Below are positions 25,449 to 32,889 of a stretch of DNA of 64,000 nucleotides, piece after piece (position 1 is the first letter of the stretch; each line of letters starts with the position of its first letter). The notes under the pieces are model-generated. The model was not told where the DNA came from and made no database searches. It was given only the letters and a program-made list of their open reading frames with translations. A program made the translations under genes and the position numbers. The stretch comes from Dehalococcoidia bacterium (GTDB lineage Bacteria; Chloroflexota; Dehalococcoidia; Lucifugimonadales; UBA3495), in the NCBI GenBank assembly GCA_022827095.1, contig JAJDTP010000004.1:124001-188000 (forward strand), read 5' to 3'.

Positions 25449-26771
25449 TTGGCCGCAGCGCAAGGGACGCTACCCGATGCGCCGGTGACGGGTGAACGCC
25501 GCACCGGCAACCGGGTACTGGCGTCCACGCTGATCGGCGCACACGGATTCGAGCACCTCATCTCCAACAGCATCCCGCTGCTGACCACGGTCATGGCGGT
25601 GGAACTGGGACTGGGCGCGCTGCAGGTGGGAGCCATCGTAGCGGTGCGTTCAGCCTCGGCCGGGATCACCAGCGTGACCGGCGGGTTCCTGTCCGACCTG
25701 CTGCACCACCGGATCGCGTGGGTGCTGTCCATCAGCGCGTTTCTCACCGCCGTGGGCCTGCTGCTGATCGCCATATCCCCGTCCTACGGCGTGATCCTCC
25801 TGGCGTTGGCCTTGGCGTCCTCGGGGGCGGCGCTGTGGCATCCGCCGGCCCTGGGTCTTCTGGCCCAGCGGTTTCCCACCCGGCGGGGGTTGTTCCTGTC
25901 CATGCACCGCTCCACCGGCAGCGTGGGCGACGTGGTGGGCCCCATGATCGCCGGCATCCTGCTGCTGGGCGCATTGCAGTGGGAGGCCGCCGACGGGCTG
26001 GCCGTCGGCTGGGAACTGGGCCTGGAGCCGGTCAGCTGGCGCTGGATCCTGGCCTTCGGCGCGCCCATCATGTTCGTCGCCACGTTCGTCATCTACGGGC
26101 TGCTCCGCCACGCCGGCGGCGCGCCGCCCGTCAATGTCGACCTGGGGCAGCGCCTTACGACCATGTGGCGGGGCACCTACGTGGCATTTCGCGGGACGGG
26201 CTTGTGGGCCATCTTCGCGGTGGCCGCGGTGCGCGGCATGGCGGACGGGTCCATGCTTTTCCTGGTACCGCTGTACCTGACCCACGGCTTGGGCATCAAC
26301 ACCTTCCAGGCGTCAACGCATCTGGCGCTGATGGTTGGCCCAGCGATGGTGACGGCCCCGCTGCTGGGCGCCCTGTCCGACCGAATAGGCCGCAAGCCGC
26401 TGATCGTGTTCCTGATGGCCTTTGCCACGGCTCTGACCATTGCCATTCCGATGGGCGGCCCCCAATACTCCGTCTGGATAACCGTCTGCGTCGCGCTCTA
26501 CGGGCTGCAGCACTTCACCGTGATCAACCTCACCTCCGCTGCCGCGGCCGACGTCGCCGCACGATACCGGTTGGAGTCCAGCTTCCTGGGCTTGATGTGG
26601 GGCAACAACGTCCTGTTCGGCGCCGTGGCCGCGCTGTTCATCTTCGGTCCCATCGAGTGGCTCGACTGGCAGTACGGCTTTTTCATCGCCGGCGGCATCT
26701 ACGCCGTGGGGTTCCTCGCCTCCCTTGCCATCCCCGGCAACCCCCGCGAACCCGAGCCGGCGACCGCGTAG
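25449..26771 (+). CDS. Major facilitator superfamily transporter (tandem copy 2)
   Basis: This 440-residue MFS protein is paralogous to its upstream neighbour. Blocks correspond one to one: STLIGAHGFEHLISNSIPLL, GAALWHPPALGLLAQRFPT, SMHRSTGSVGDVVGPMIAG, LGALSDRIGRKPLIVFLM and YRLESSFLGLMWGNNVLFG. The predicted start is TTG at 25449; it aligns with the start of copy 1, although the ribosome site is weak. The two proteins probably arose by tandem duplication and may be cotranscribed. They differ most in the central loop (~195-215) and in the termini. Confidence 0.88.
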   Translation: MAAAQGTLPDAPVTGERRTGNRVLASTLIGAHGFEHLISNSIPLLTTVMAVELGLGALQVGAIVAVRSASAGITSVTGGFLSDLLHHRIAWVLSISAFLTAVGLLLIAISPSYGVILLALALASSGAALWHPPALGLLAQRFPTRRGLFLSMHRSTGSVGDVVGPMIAGILLLGALQWEAADGLAVGWELGLEPVSWRWILAFGAPIMFVATFVIYGLLRHAGGAPPVNVDLGQRLTTMWRGTYVAFRGTGLWAIFAVAAVRGMADGSMLFLVPLYLTHGLGINTFQASTHLALMVGPAMVTAPLLGALSDRIGRKPLIVFLMAFATALTIAIPMGGPQYSVWITVCVALYGLQHFTVINLTSAAAADVAARYRLESSFLGLMWGNNVLFGAVAALFIFGPIEWLDWQYGFFIAGGIYAVGFLASLAIPGNPREPEPATA

Positions 26772-26846
26772 CCCGGTGCTAAAATGGGATGGCAGCGTTC
26801 GGCTGCGCCGCGGTGCAGGTCGAAGACGCAATCAGACAACGCAACG

Positions 26847-27006
26847 GTAACTGTTCAGAATTCAGGAGGTTGTCATTGCGAGGCGCTTGCGCCGTGGCAA
26901 TCTCGATGCCGTAGCAGCAACGTCTGCCTCGAAGGACTCCCTTGCGTCAACGGGATTGCCGCGCTGCGCTCGCAATGACACTTTCCCCGCAAATTTGAAC
27001 AGTTAC
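26847..27006. repeat. Complete palindromic MITE-like element, copy 8 (type A ends)
   Basis: This is the best-preserved type A copy. Perfect 11-bp terminal repeats gtaactgttca (26847-26857) and tgaacagttac (26996-27006) enclose the core gtcattgcgaggcgcttgcg ... gctgcgctcgcaatgac. Total length is 160 bp. No clear target-site duplication is seen. Confidence 0.85.
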
Positions 27007-27032
27007 GCGCAACCGATGATGAAGCAAACGTC

Positions 27033-27521
27033 ATGGCCAGCCAACCGGAATACGATGCCAATTCCGAGGCGGTTCGGACGCACCTGACGATCCTGCAGGA
27101 CGTCATCCAACGCATGGCGGGCAACAGTGCGTCCTGCAAGAACTGGTGCATCGTCCTGGTGGCCGCCATCCTGGTGCTGGTGGCCCGGACCGGCGCTCCC
27201 GCCTACGCCCTCCTGGCCTTGATCCCCGCGGCGCTGTTCCTGTTCCTGGACGCCTACTATCTGGCACTGGAACAAGCCTTTCGTCAGTCCTACGACGCCT
27301 TCGTGGCGAAACTGCACGACGGCGCGGTAACCTTGTCAGACCTGTTCGTGGTCAGGCCCGCCCGCCCCGTGGGCCGGCAGATGCTGGTCAGCCTCCGGTC
27401 CACGTCCGTCTGGCCCTTCTACCTGGCGTTGGTCGTGGCAATCCTGCTGGTGTGGGTGCTCTCACCGGCCTGGCCGCCGGGGGATTGGTTCTCCTACCCG
27501 GCGCCGACGGCGCCGCCCTGA
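27033..27521 (+). CDS. Small membrane protein of unknown function
   Basis: This 162-residue protein has an N-terminal amphipathic stretch (HLTILQDVIQRMAGNSASCK), then two close hydrophobic segments, NWCIVLVAAILVLVA and YALLALIPAALFLFLDAYYL. A polar region of ~50 residues and a last hydrophobic segment (FYLALVVAILLVWVL) follow. It resembles a widespread group of unnamed bacterial membrane proteins with the RMA.NS...W sequence before the first segment. I cannot name a function. The ribosome site is weak; the ATG lies 27 bp after a palindromic element. Confidence 0.75.
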   Translation: MASQPEYDANSEAVRTHLTILQDVIQRMAGNSASCKNWCIVLVAAILVLVARTGAPAYALLALIPAALFLFLDAYYLALEQAFRQSYDAFVAKLHDGAVTLSDLFVVRPARPVGRQMLVSLRSTSVWPFYLALVVAILLVWVLSPAWPPGDWFSYPAPTAPP

Positions 27522-27571
27522 TCGGAGGGAGGAACGGTGCGCGATTGCCCGAACCCTTCGTACGGGCCGGC

Positions 27572-27577
27572 TATAAT
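27572..27577 (+). promoter_or_regulatory. Putative -10 box of the HEPN-like gene pair
   Basis: A consensus TATAAT lies 33 bp before the ATG at 27610 and within 51 bp of the previous gene's stop. Confidence 0.4.
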
Positions 27578-27609
27578 AACTGCCAGCCGACATGGCTCGG
27601 AGATCAACC

Positions 27610-27978
27610 ATGCTATCCCCGGAGCAAATCCAGCAGGTTCGCAACAAGGTCTGGCTTGCCGACCAGGCCATGGCCCAGCGCGACCATGAGTTGTTCTGCA
27701 AACGCATCTGGGAAGCCACCGCCCACGCCATCAAGTGCGTTGCCAGAGAACGCGGCTGGCCCTGCCAGACTTTTGACGAGATTTATGCCGCCGGCCGGCG
27801 GATCGCCAAAGCACATCCTGAAAAGCGTGGTTTCATGTCTGCGTTGGGCTGCGCCGATTTAGCCCGGACCAACGGAATGGGCCTCGCTATACCCGCCCAG
27901 GATGTTGAAGAGGACTGGGACATCTCTACCGGATTCATTGATCGTATGTTGGGTTTCTCAGTGCGCGACGTGTCATGA
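27610..27978 (+). CDS. PaREP1/HEPN-like small helical protein 1
   Basis: This 122-residue all-helical protein contains FCKRIWEATAHAIKCVARER followed by GWP, the W.A..AIKa.A..RGWp pattern of PaREP1/PaREP8-type proteins, a HEPN-like group. The ATG at 27610 is chosen over 27592 because GGAG sits eight bases before it. The last four bases overlap the start of the next gene, which carries the same pattern, so the two products may form a heterodimer. The classic HEPN RNase R-x4-6-H motif is not evident in this protein. Function unknown. Confidence 0.65.
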   Translation: MLSPEQIQQVRNKVWLADQAMAQRDHELFCKRIWEATAHAIKCVARERGWPCQTFDEIYAAGRRIAKAHPEKRGFMSALGCADLARTNGMGLAIPAQDVEEDWDISTGFIDRMLGFSVRDVS

Positions 27979-28328
27979 CATCGACCGAGCGACTCCGTAC
28001 ATCCACTGAATTGTCTTTGCTCGCCGAGCAGCACTTTATCAATGGCGACGACATGGCAGGAGCCGAATTGCTCTGGGGCGCATTGTCGCAGGTCATCATT
28101 GCCATTGCCATGCAGCGCGGACGACGATATCAGGAACACCAACATCGTCGCCATGTGATGCGCCAAATAATCGCCGAGATCAACGACCCCGTAATAGTTG
28201 AAGACTACAAAGATGCGAACCGGCTGCACGTGCATTTTTACCTCAACAATATGACGGATGTTCAAGTTCGAGATGCGGCTGATACCACCCGCGGCCTCAT
28301 TAACCGCCTCCTTCCGCTCACCGCCTGA
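27975..28328 (+). CDS. PaREP1/HEPN-like small helical protein 2
   Basis: This 117-residue helical protein has AGAELLWGALSQVIIAIAMQ followed by RG, matching the helix pattern of its upstream partner. RLHVHFYLNNMTDVQV near the C-terminus resembles the LH.NFY motif of PaREP1-like proteins. An R-x4-H arrangement is present (RRYQEH), which could be a HEPN RNase-type motif, but this is weak evidence. The start overlaps the previous stop by 4 bp and its stop lies 4 bp before the next gene, so it sits in an operon. Confidence 0.65.
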   Translation: MTSTERLRTSTELSLLAEQHFINGDDMAGAELLWGALSQVIIAIAMQRGRRYQEHQHRRHVMRQIIAEINDPVIVEDYKDANRLHVHFYLNNMTDVQVRDAADTTRGLINRLLPLTA

Positions 28329-28332
28329 CGTT

Positions 28333-29022
28333 ATGACCGCCGCACGAATTGCCGGACTGCTGCTTTTGCTTGCTGCCGTAGCCACGGCGGTGTCGGTGTT
28401 GACCCGGCTCACCAGCAGCATGGAGCCAAACGAGGCGGCGCCCATCCAATTCACCATCATCCTGAACACCGGCGTGTACGCCATCGCCGGCGCTGCCCGG
28501 ATACTCGCCGGCCTGGCACTGCTGGCGGCGGCAATATTTCTGCGGCGGGCAACGTCGGCTTGGCATCGGTGGGTAGACGCGGCCAGCCTGCTGCTGGGAT
28601 CTTCGGGGGCGGTCACCGCAGTATCCGGCGCGTGTATGCTGGCATTGGCGATGGAGATACCCCAGGCGGCCAACGGCGGACCCGGCCCCGTCGTCGCCCC
28701 GATTGTCTGGGAAATACCAGGCTGGGTCGAACCAATCGACGCCGCGCGCTGGATCACCGGCAAGATCGGTTTCACCCTGGCCGGGATTGGGCTGATCGCC
28801 TTGGGGCCGGTGCAGTGGCGCATAGGGGGCCTGCTCAGAGTCTCCGCCGTCGCTGACGTGATTATCGGCGTCGCCATGCTGTTCATCTGGGTGGACGCCG
28901 CCACCGTGATGCACCGCGTATCGGGCATCGCTTTCCTGGTCTGGCTCATCGCCAGCGGCGTGTGGCTGACTGCCGGACTGCTCAAAACCCCGGAGGGAAA
29001 AACCCAACATGGCAACCCGTGA
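28333..29022 (+). CDS. Integral membrane protein, unknown
   Basis: This 229-residue protein has about six hydrophobic segments, including IAGLLLLLAAVATAVSVL, ILAGLALLAAAIFL, LLLGSSGAVTAVSGACMLAL, FTLAGIGLIALG, VIIGVAMLFIW and GIAFLVWLIASGVWL. A hydrophilic loop near residues 110-140 is rich in Pro and Gly. I recognise no family. The ATG at 28333 lies 4 bp after the HEPN-like gene stop, and its 3' end overlaps the DinB-like gene by 14 bp. Confidence 0.65.
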   Translation: MTAARIAGLLLLLAAVATAVSVLTRLTSSMEPNEAAPIQFTIILNTGVYAIAGAARILAGLALLAAAIFLRRATSAWHRWVDAASLLLGSSGAVTAVSGACMLALAMEIPQAANGGPGPVVAPIVWEIPGWVEPIDAARWITGKIGFTLAGIGLIALGPVQWRIGGLLRVSAVADVIIGVAMLFIWVDAATVMHRVSGIAFLVWLIASGVWLTAGLLKTPEGKTQHGNP

Positions 29023-29506
29023 CGAAAACCTCGCCACCGTCCGCCGTGTCCGCGAGGAGTTGACCGGACTGCTGGACGGGATGGATTACTGCCTGGACTG
29101 GAAAGACGGGGCCGGATCCGATGCTGATCCATGGTGCGCCCGCGAGGTGCTCTACCACCTGGTGGACACGCCCGAGGGTGGCATCGGCAGCGTCATTGCC
29201 GACGTGCTGAACGGCAGCCTTGAAGAGGTCACCATCCTGCCCGATGCCAACAACATGACGCCGGAGCGCATGGCCGCCGACATTAACGAGGCGCTCGCCG
29301 GTCCGCTGGCGATCCTGCAAACTGCCGAGGACGCTATCACCAACGCCGTCGATGGTGATTTTGAGGAGCGAACCGCCATGGCCCACCTGCCCCATCGCGG
29401 CATCCACGAGCCACGCACGGCGCAATCGTTCATCGACGGCCTGGAACGACATTGGGGCGAGCACCTCAACCAGCTCAGGGCCATCCGCGAGGCCCTGGGC
29501 ATGTGA
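29009..29506 (+). CDS. DinB-like four-helix protein
   Basis: This 165-residue protein resembles the DinB/YfiT superfamily: a long N-terminal helix, the DPWCAREVLYHLVDTPEGG segment where W..revl.Hl. is typical, and a C-terminal helix ERHWGEHLNQLRAIREAL. DinB-like proteins form four-helix bundles, often with a three-His metal site. Histidines are present at the expected places, but one cannot be assigned firmly. The first 14 bp overlap the membrane-protein gene. Thiol-dependent transferase activity is possible; no substrate can be named. Confidence 0.7.
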   Translation: MATRDENLATVRRVREELTGLLDGMDYCLDWKDGAGSDADPWCAREVLYHLVDTPEGGIGSVIADVLNGSLEEVTILPDANNMTPERMAADINEALAGPLAILQTAEDAITNAVDGDFEERTAMAHLPHRGIHEPRTAQSFIDGLERHWGEHLNQLRAIREALGM

Positions 29507-29591
29507 GCTTTGGCCGGATTGGTTTGACACCCACGAAACCGCCCGGTTATATTTCGTCTACTTTCGTTCTCAAAAAGGGAGGAAACCAACT

Positions 29592-30443
29592 ATGACGACT
29601 CAGAGGGGCAGAATTCGGTTTGACGCGGGCAACGTGGGTTTCGTCGTCCAGCATGAGCTGTGGGACGGCAACATCCAGGACCATTCCGACCAGGGCGTGG
29701 TCATCCTGGTTGAAGTGGGCGGCGATACTGCGCTGCGCTTCAACTGCTTCGACATCGAGAAAAGCTACGTTTACGCGCCGGACGGCGAGAACATCAACTA
29801 CCGCATGGACCACACCGTCGACGGCAACCCCATCGGCTGGTCGGTCAAGACCATGCGCAACAACCTGGGCACCATGCTGACCCGGGCCGGCCATGCTGAC
29901 GCGGCCGGCGCGCTGGATATGAACGCGGTCAACGCGGCCCTGGACGAGGTGGACGCCACCGCCCGGGTCAAGTTCGCCGCCGAGCGCAACACCGTCAAGC
30001 ACAACCGCGGCACCGACATCATCGAGGCCGGCAACATCCGCTTCGGCCTGGAGATGCGCCGCCAGGCCTCCGGCGACGGCGGGCTGGCCATCCACGTGCT
30101 CAGCGACCTCGCCGGCAACACGGGCCGCGTGTTCACGGAAGAGACTGAGCTGCTGGCCTTCGACTGCTTCCGCGACGAGCCGCACTACCACTACGGCCCG
30201 CGCAACAAGAACCACCGGATCTTCTGGGACAAGACCCTGGTTCCCGACCCGCTGGGCTGGTGCCTCGATCAGTTCAAGACCGGCAAGCTCAAGGCCATGC
30301 TGGAGCGCGCCGGCTACCCCGGCGTAGCCGCTGACCTAGACGAGGACCTCCTTGCCTCGGTGATACCCCAGGTGGAATCCCGCGGCCGCGAGATGGAAGC
30401 CGGCGGCATCCCCGCCGAGGTCACGCCCAACCTGGTGCAGTAA
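29592..30443 (+). CDS. Internally duplicated protein, unknown function
   Basis: This 283-residue soluble protein consists of two similar halves. The first half reads FDAGNVGFVVQHE...LRFNCFDIE...NPIGWSV...MLTRAGHADAA. The second reads IEAGNIRFGLEMR...LAFDCFRDE...DPLGWCL...MLERAGYPGVA. Each half looks like a beta-rich unit ending in a helix. I cannot name the family. A strong GGGAGG ribosome site fixes the start at 29592; sequence upstream in the same frame belongs to the DinB gene region. A strong terminator follows. Confidence 0.8.
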   Translation: MTTQRGRIRFDAGNVGFVVQHELWDGNIQDHSDQGVVILVEVGGDTALRFNCFDIEKSYVYAPDGENINYRMDHTVDGNPIGWSVKTMRNNLGTMLTRAGHADAAGALDMNAVNAALDEVDATARVKFAAERNTVKHNRGTDIIEAGNIRFGLEMRRQASGDGGLAIHVLSDLAGNTGRVFTEETELLAFDCFRDEPHYHYGPRNKNHRIFWDKTLVPDPLGWCLDQFKTGKLKAMLERAGYPGVAADLDEDLLASVIPQVESRGREMEAGGIPAEVTPNLVQ

Positions 30444-30473
30444 TCCCAACAGCGCGGGCCAAGGCCATCAGGC

Positions 30474-30519
30474 CGAAGAATGCTGCCGCCGGCGGGTTCG
30501 CCGGCGGCAGCATTCTTCG
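30474..30519 (+). terminator. Strong hairpin terminator
   Basis: Two perfectly complementary 21-base arms (30474-30494 and 30499-30519) enclose loop GGTT. It lies 30 bp after the stop of the duplicated-domain gene. The arm contains gctgccgccggcg. No long T run follows. Confidence 0.75.
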
Positions 30520-30673
30520 TAAGTGTTCAGATTCCCGGAGGTTGTCATTGCGAGGCGCTTGCGCCGTGGCAATCTCGACACCGTAGCGGCAATGTCTGCC
30601 TCAAAGGACTCCCCTACGCCAACGAGATTGCCGCGCTTCGCTCGCAATGACACCCGCAAGTCTGAACAGTTAC
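30519..30673. repeat. Palindromic MITE-like element, copy 9 (type A ends)
   Basis: The outer ends gtaagtgttca (30519-30529) and tgaacagttac (30663-30673) differ by one base. The core is nearly the same as copy 8. The left end abuts the terminator hairpin. Confidence 0.82.
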
Positions 30674-30778
30674 CATTCTCCTGTGTGTTTGCCGGTGTAA
30701 AACGCGCGGTGTTAGACTCACCGCAACGGTGCCCACGCAAAGTGCCTGACCACCGCAATCGCCCTGCCCGGAGCAAAA

Positions 30779-30991
30779 ATGCCTGCCCAAACCGTTGCCG
30801 AACTGACCATCGATGAGTTCCGCGCGTTGATCCGCGAGACCGTCGCTGAGGTCGTTGCCGAATTGTTGGACGACCCGGACGAAGGGTTGGAATTCAGCGA
30901 TGAATTCGTCGCCGAGATGGAACGACGCGTCGCGTCGGAAAAGCACACAATTCCTGCCGAGGAAGTGTACCGGCGATTGGGGCTGGATTGA
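30779..30991 (+). CDS. Antitoxin of a RelE-type pair
   Basis: This 70-residue acidic protein (TIDEFRALIRETVAEVVAEL then LDDPDEGLEF) ends IPAEEVYRRLGLD. Small proteins with this DP.....F...V.....R.......IP.EEV...LGL pattern precede RelE toxins in many bacteria. It would neutralise the downstream toxin and likely autoregulate. The stop overlaps the toxin start by 4 bp. No clear DNA-binding domain is seen. Confidence 0.8.
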   Translation: MPAQTVAELTIDEFRALIRETVAEVVAELLDDPDEGLEFSDEFVAEMERRVASEKHTIPAEEVYRRLGLD

Positions 30992-31257
30992 TCCCATATT
31001 CAGTAGAGTTCCACGCCAACGCCGCCGATGATCTGACTCGTTTGGACACAGAGCCGGCCAGACGAGTGCGTGGCAAGCTGGATGAACTGGCCGTCAACGC
31101 GGAAACCATTCGTCACCAGGCCCTGACCGGGAGGTTGAGGGGGCTGTTCCGGACGAGGGTAGGGGATTACCGGATTTTGTACACCTTGGATCGACAAACT
31201 CGCCGTATCATCGTTAGGGCAGTGGCGCACCGCCGCGACGTGTACCGAAACAATTAG
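30988..31257 (+). CDS. RelE/ParE-family toxin
   Basis: This 89-residue RelE-fold protein has VEFHANAADDLTRLDTEPAR, the central GRLRGLFRTRVGDYRILYTL and the end IIVRAVAHRRDVYRNN. The RVGDYRI..Y and HR..VY elements are the family core. RelE proteins cut mRNA at the ribosome. The start is TTG at 30988, overlapping the antitoxin stop (TTGA). The pair forms a complete two-gene module. Confidence 0.88.
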   Translation: MIPYSVEFHANAADDLTRLDTEPARRVRGKLDELAVNAETIRHQALTGRLRGLFRTRVGDYRILYTLDRQTRRIIVRAVAHRRDVYRNN

Positions 31258-31280
31258 CCCGCACAACGCCGGGACCCGAC

Positions 31281-31733
31281 ATGACCTCAAACTCCGACAT
31301 CACCGTCAAACTGATCGAAACCCCCGCCGAGCTGGAGGCGGCCTTCAGCCTGCGCATCCGCGTCTTCGTGGGCGAGCAGGGTGTCCCCGCCGACATCGAG
31401 CTGGACGAATTTGATACCGCTGACGACACCGTCCACGCGGTGGCCCTGCATGACAGCGTCGTCATCGGCACCGGTCGGCTCCTCCCCGACGTCGACGGCA
31501 AGGGGCCGCACATCGGGCGCATGGCCGTGCAGCAGGACAGGCGGCGCGATGGCGTGGGCGGGCAGGTGCTCGACTTTTTGGAAGAACAGGGCCGCGAACG
31601 GGGCTTTCGGCAGATCACCCTTCACGCCCAGGAGTACGTCAAGTCCTTCTACGCCGGCCACGGCTACCGGGAAGTCGGCGACATCTTTGAGGAAGCCGGC
31701 ATCCCCCACCGCGAAATGGTCAAGGAACTGTAG
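31281..31733 (+). CDS. GNAT-family N-acetyltransferase
   Basis: This 150-residue acetyltransferase resembles ElaA/YjcF-type GNAT proteins: FSLRIRVFVGEQGVPADIEL at the N-terminus, GTGRLLPD, the acetyl-CoA loop IGRMAVQQDRRRDGVGGQVL, and KSFYAGHGYREVGDIFEEAG near the end. The pyrophosphate-binding Q/R-x-x-G-x-G/A pattern is present as RRDGVGG. The acceptor is unknown. Twenty bases separate it from the PPOX gene downstream. Confidence 0.88.
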   Translation: MTSNSDITVKLIETPAELEAAFSLRIRVFVGEQGVPADIELDEFDTADDTVHAVALHDSVVIGTGRLLPDVDGKGPHIGRMAVQQDRRRDGVGGQVLDFLEEQGRERGFRQITLHAQEYVKSFYAGHGYREVGDIFEEAGIPHREMVKEL

Positions 31734-31753
31734 CAACCGGAGAGGCATCACGC

Positions 31754-32266
31754 ATGGGAATTCTTACCGACGACATGAAGCGGGTCCTGACCGAGCAGCG
31801 CCTGATCTTCGCCGCCACCGTCTGCCCCGACGGCACGCCCAACCTGTCGCCCAAGGCCACCACCATGATCTGGGACGACGATCACATCCTGTTCACGGAC
31901 CTGGCTTCACCGGGCACCATGCGCAACCTGGAGCACAACCCGGCCATCGAGATCAACGTCGTGGACATGTTCGCTCGCAAGGGCTACCGCTTCAAGGGCA
32001 CCGTGGCCGTCCACTCCGGCGACGAGCTTGAGGCGACGGTGAAGGAGCGGATGCGCAATGGCCCATCCAACGTGACGAGCCTGGCCGACAGCGTGCGCGC
32101 CGTGGTCCTCATCCGCATCGAGCAGGCTTTGCCCCTGGTTTCCCCCGGTTACTGGGGTGGCGCCACCGAGGCGGACACTCGCCGCAACTGGGAAGAATAC
32201 TGGGGCAACATCAACGCCGGCTGGCACGAACGCCACGCCGAGCCGGCGCCATCCCAAACCGCATAG
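31754..32266 (+). CDS. Pyridoxamine 5'-phosphate oxidase-family protein
   Basis: This 170-residue split-barrel flavin-binding protein begins with a short helix (LTDDMKRVLTEQRLIFAATV), then CPDGTPNLSPKATTMIWDDD, the usual flavin-binding strand pair. GTMRNLEHNPAIEINVVDMF and KGYRFKGTVAVHSG follow. The family binds FMN, FAD or F420; which one is not clear here. GGAGAGG lies upstream of the ATG. A hairpin follows the stop. Confidence 0.87.
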   Translation: MGILTDDMKRVLTEQRLIFAATVCPDGTPNLSPKATTMIWDDDHILFTDLASPGTMRNLEHNPAIEINVVDMFARKGYRFKGTVAVHSGDELEATVKERMRNGPSNVTSLADSVRAVVLIRIEQALPLVSPGYWGGATEADTRRNWEEYWGNINAGWHERHAEPAPSQTA

Positions 32267-32286
32267 GGGCGAAAATCTCCGCCCCT
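32265..32286 (+). terminator. Hairpin after PPOX gene
   Basis: Seven-base arms aggggcg/cgcccct with an 8-nt loop. It starts at the stop codon. Confidence 0.5.
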
Positions 32287-32320
32287 GCCGTGCTCACACG
32301 CACCTCTTTGCTCTGCACCT

Positions 32321-32411
32321 GTCATTGCGAGCGCAGCGTGGCAATCTCGGCGGGGTTAGGCCGGCTCTTCCGGCAACGAGATCGCCGCGTCGCTGCGCTC
32401 CTCGCGATGAC
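32321..32411. repeat. Palindromic MITE-like element, copy 10
   Basis: An inverted core gtcattgcgagcgcagcg ... ctgcgctcctcgcgatgac lies between the convergent PPOX and NIPSNAP genes. The right flank tggggacgcgtgag resembles the type B end. Confidence 0.75.
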
Positions 32412-32460
32412 AAAATGGGGACGCGTGAGATGATCCGCCCCCCTGCCGTGTAGCTGAGGG

Positions 32461-32772
32461 TCAGGCCGCCGCCGCTGCCTCCACGCCGTCCATCACCCGC
32501 ACTTCCATCTTGGCGATGTGGCTGGTGGGCCGGTCGCCTAGGGCGCTCCGCTCCGGCGACGCGAAGTACGCCGCTTCCTTCTCCGCGATCTGGTCGGAGC
32601 TGTCGAACCGCCGCACCCAGATGAATTCCGTGCGGTCAGCGTTCACGTAGCTGGAAACCACCGGGATCCCCAGGCGGTCGTGCAGCGGCCGGATGTGCTC
32701 GTTGAACAGGCCGAGCCAGGAGTCCATCATGCCGCGGTTGATGGTGTAGATGCGCAACTGGTAGGTAGCCAT
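32461..32772 (-). CDS. NIPSNAP-family protein
   Basis: This 103-residue ferredoxin-like dimeric alpha/beta-barrel protein reads MATYQLRIYTINRGMMDSWL at the start, then FNEHIRPLHDRLGIPVVSSY and FIWVRRFDSSDQIAEKEAAY. This is the NIPSNAP (PF07978) pattern; its cellular role is not established. The ATG at 32772 is favoured by GGAGG about eight bases upstream. It lies downstream of the enolase-superfamily gene on the same strand. Confidence 0.87.
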   Translation of the reverse strand: MATYQLRIYTINRGMMDSWLGLFNEHIRPLHDRLGIPVVSSYVNADRTEFIWVRRFDSSDQIAEKEAAYFASPERSALGDRPTSHIAKMEVRVMDGVEAAAAA

Positions 32773-32813
32773 TATTAGCCTCCGTAAGTAATTGTGCTGC
32801 AAATCTGGTATTT

Positions 32814-32873
32814 CATGGATCAACAGGATAAACAAGATAATTTATTCTATCCTGCATATCCTGTGCATCCATG
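32814..32873. repeat. Inverted repeat between NIPSNAP and enolase-superfamily genes
   Basis: The arms catggat (32814-32820) and atccatg (32867-32873) are inverted, with inner caggata/tatcctg pairs. The sequence is markedly AT-richer than its surroundings and looks like a fourth palindromic repeat family. Confidence 0.55.
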
Positions 32874-32889
32874 CAAAATTGTCGGACGG

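Larger units (their letters stand above)
30444..30778. other. Intergenic region with terminator and repeat
   Basis: This 335-bp gap holds a perfect 21-bp-arm hairpin (30474-30519) and palindromic element copy 9 (30519-30673). The rest presumably carries the promoter of the toxin-antitoxin pair. Confidence 0.65.
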
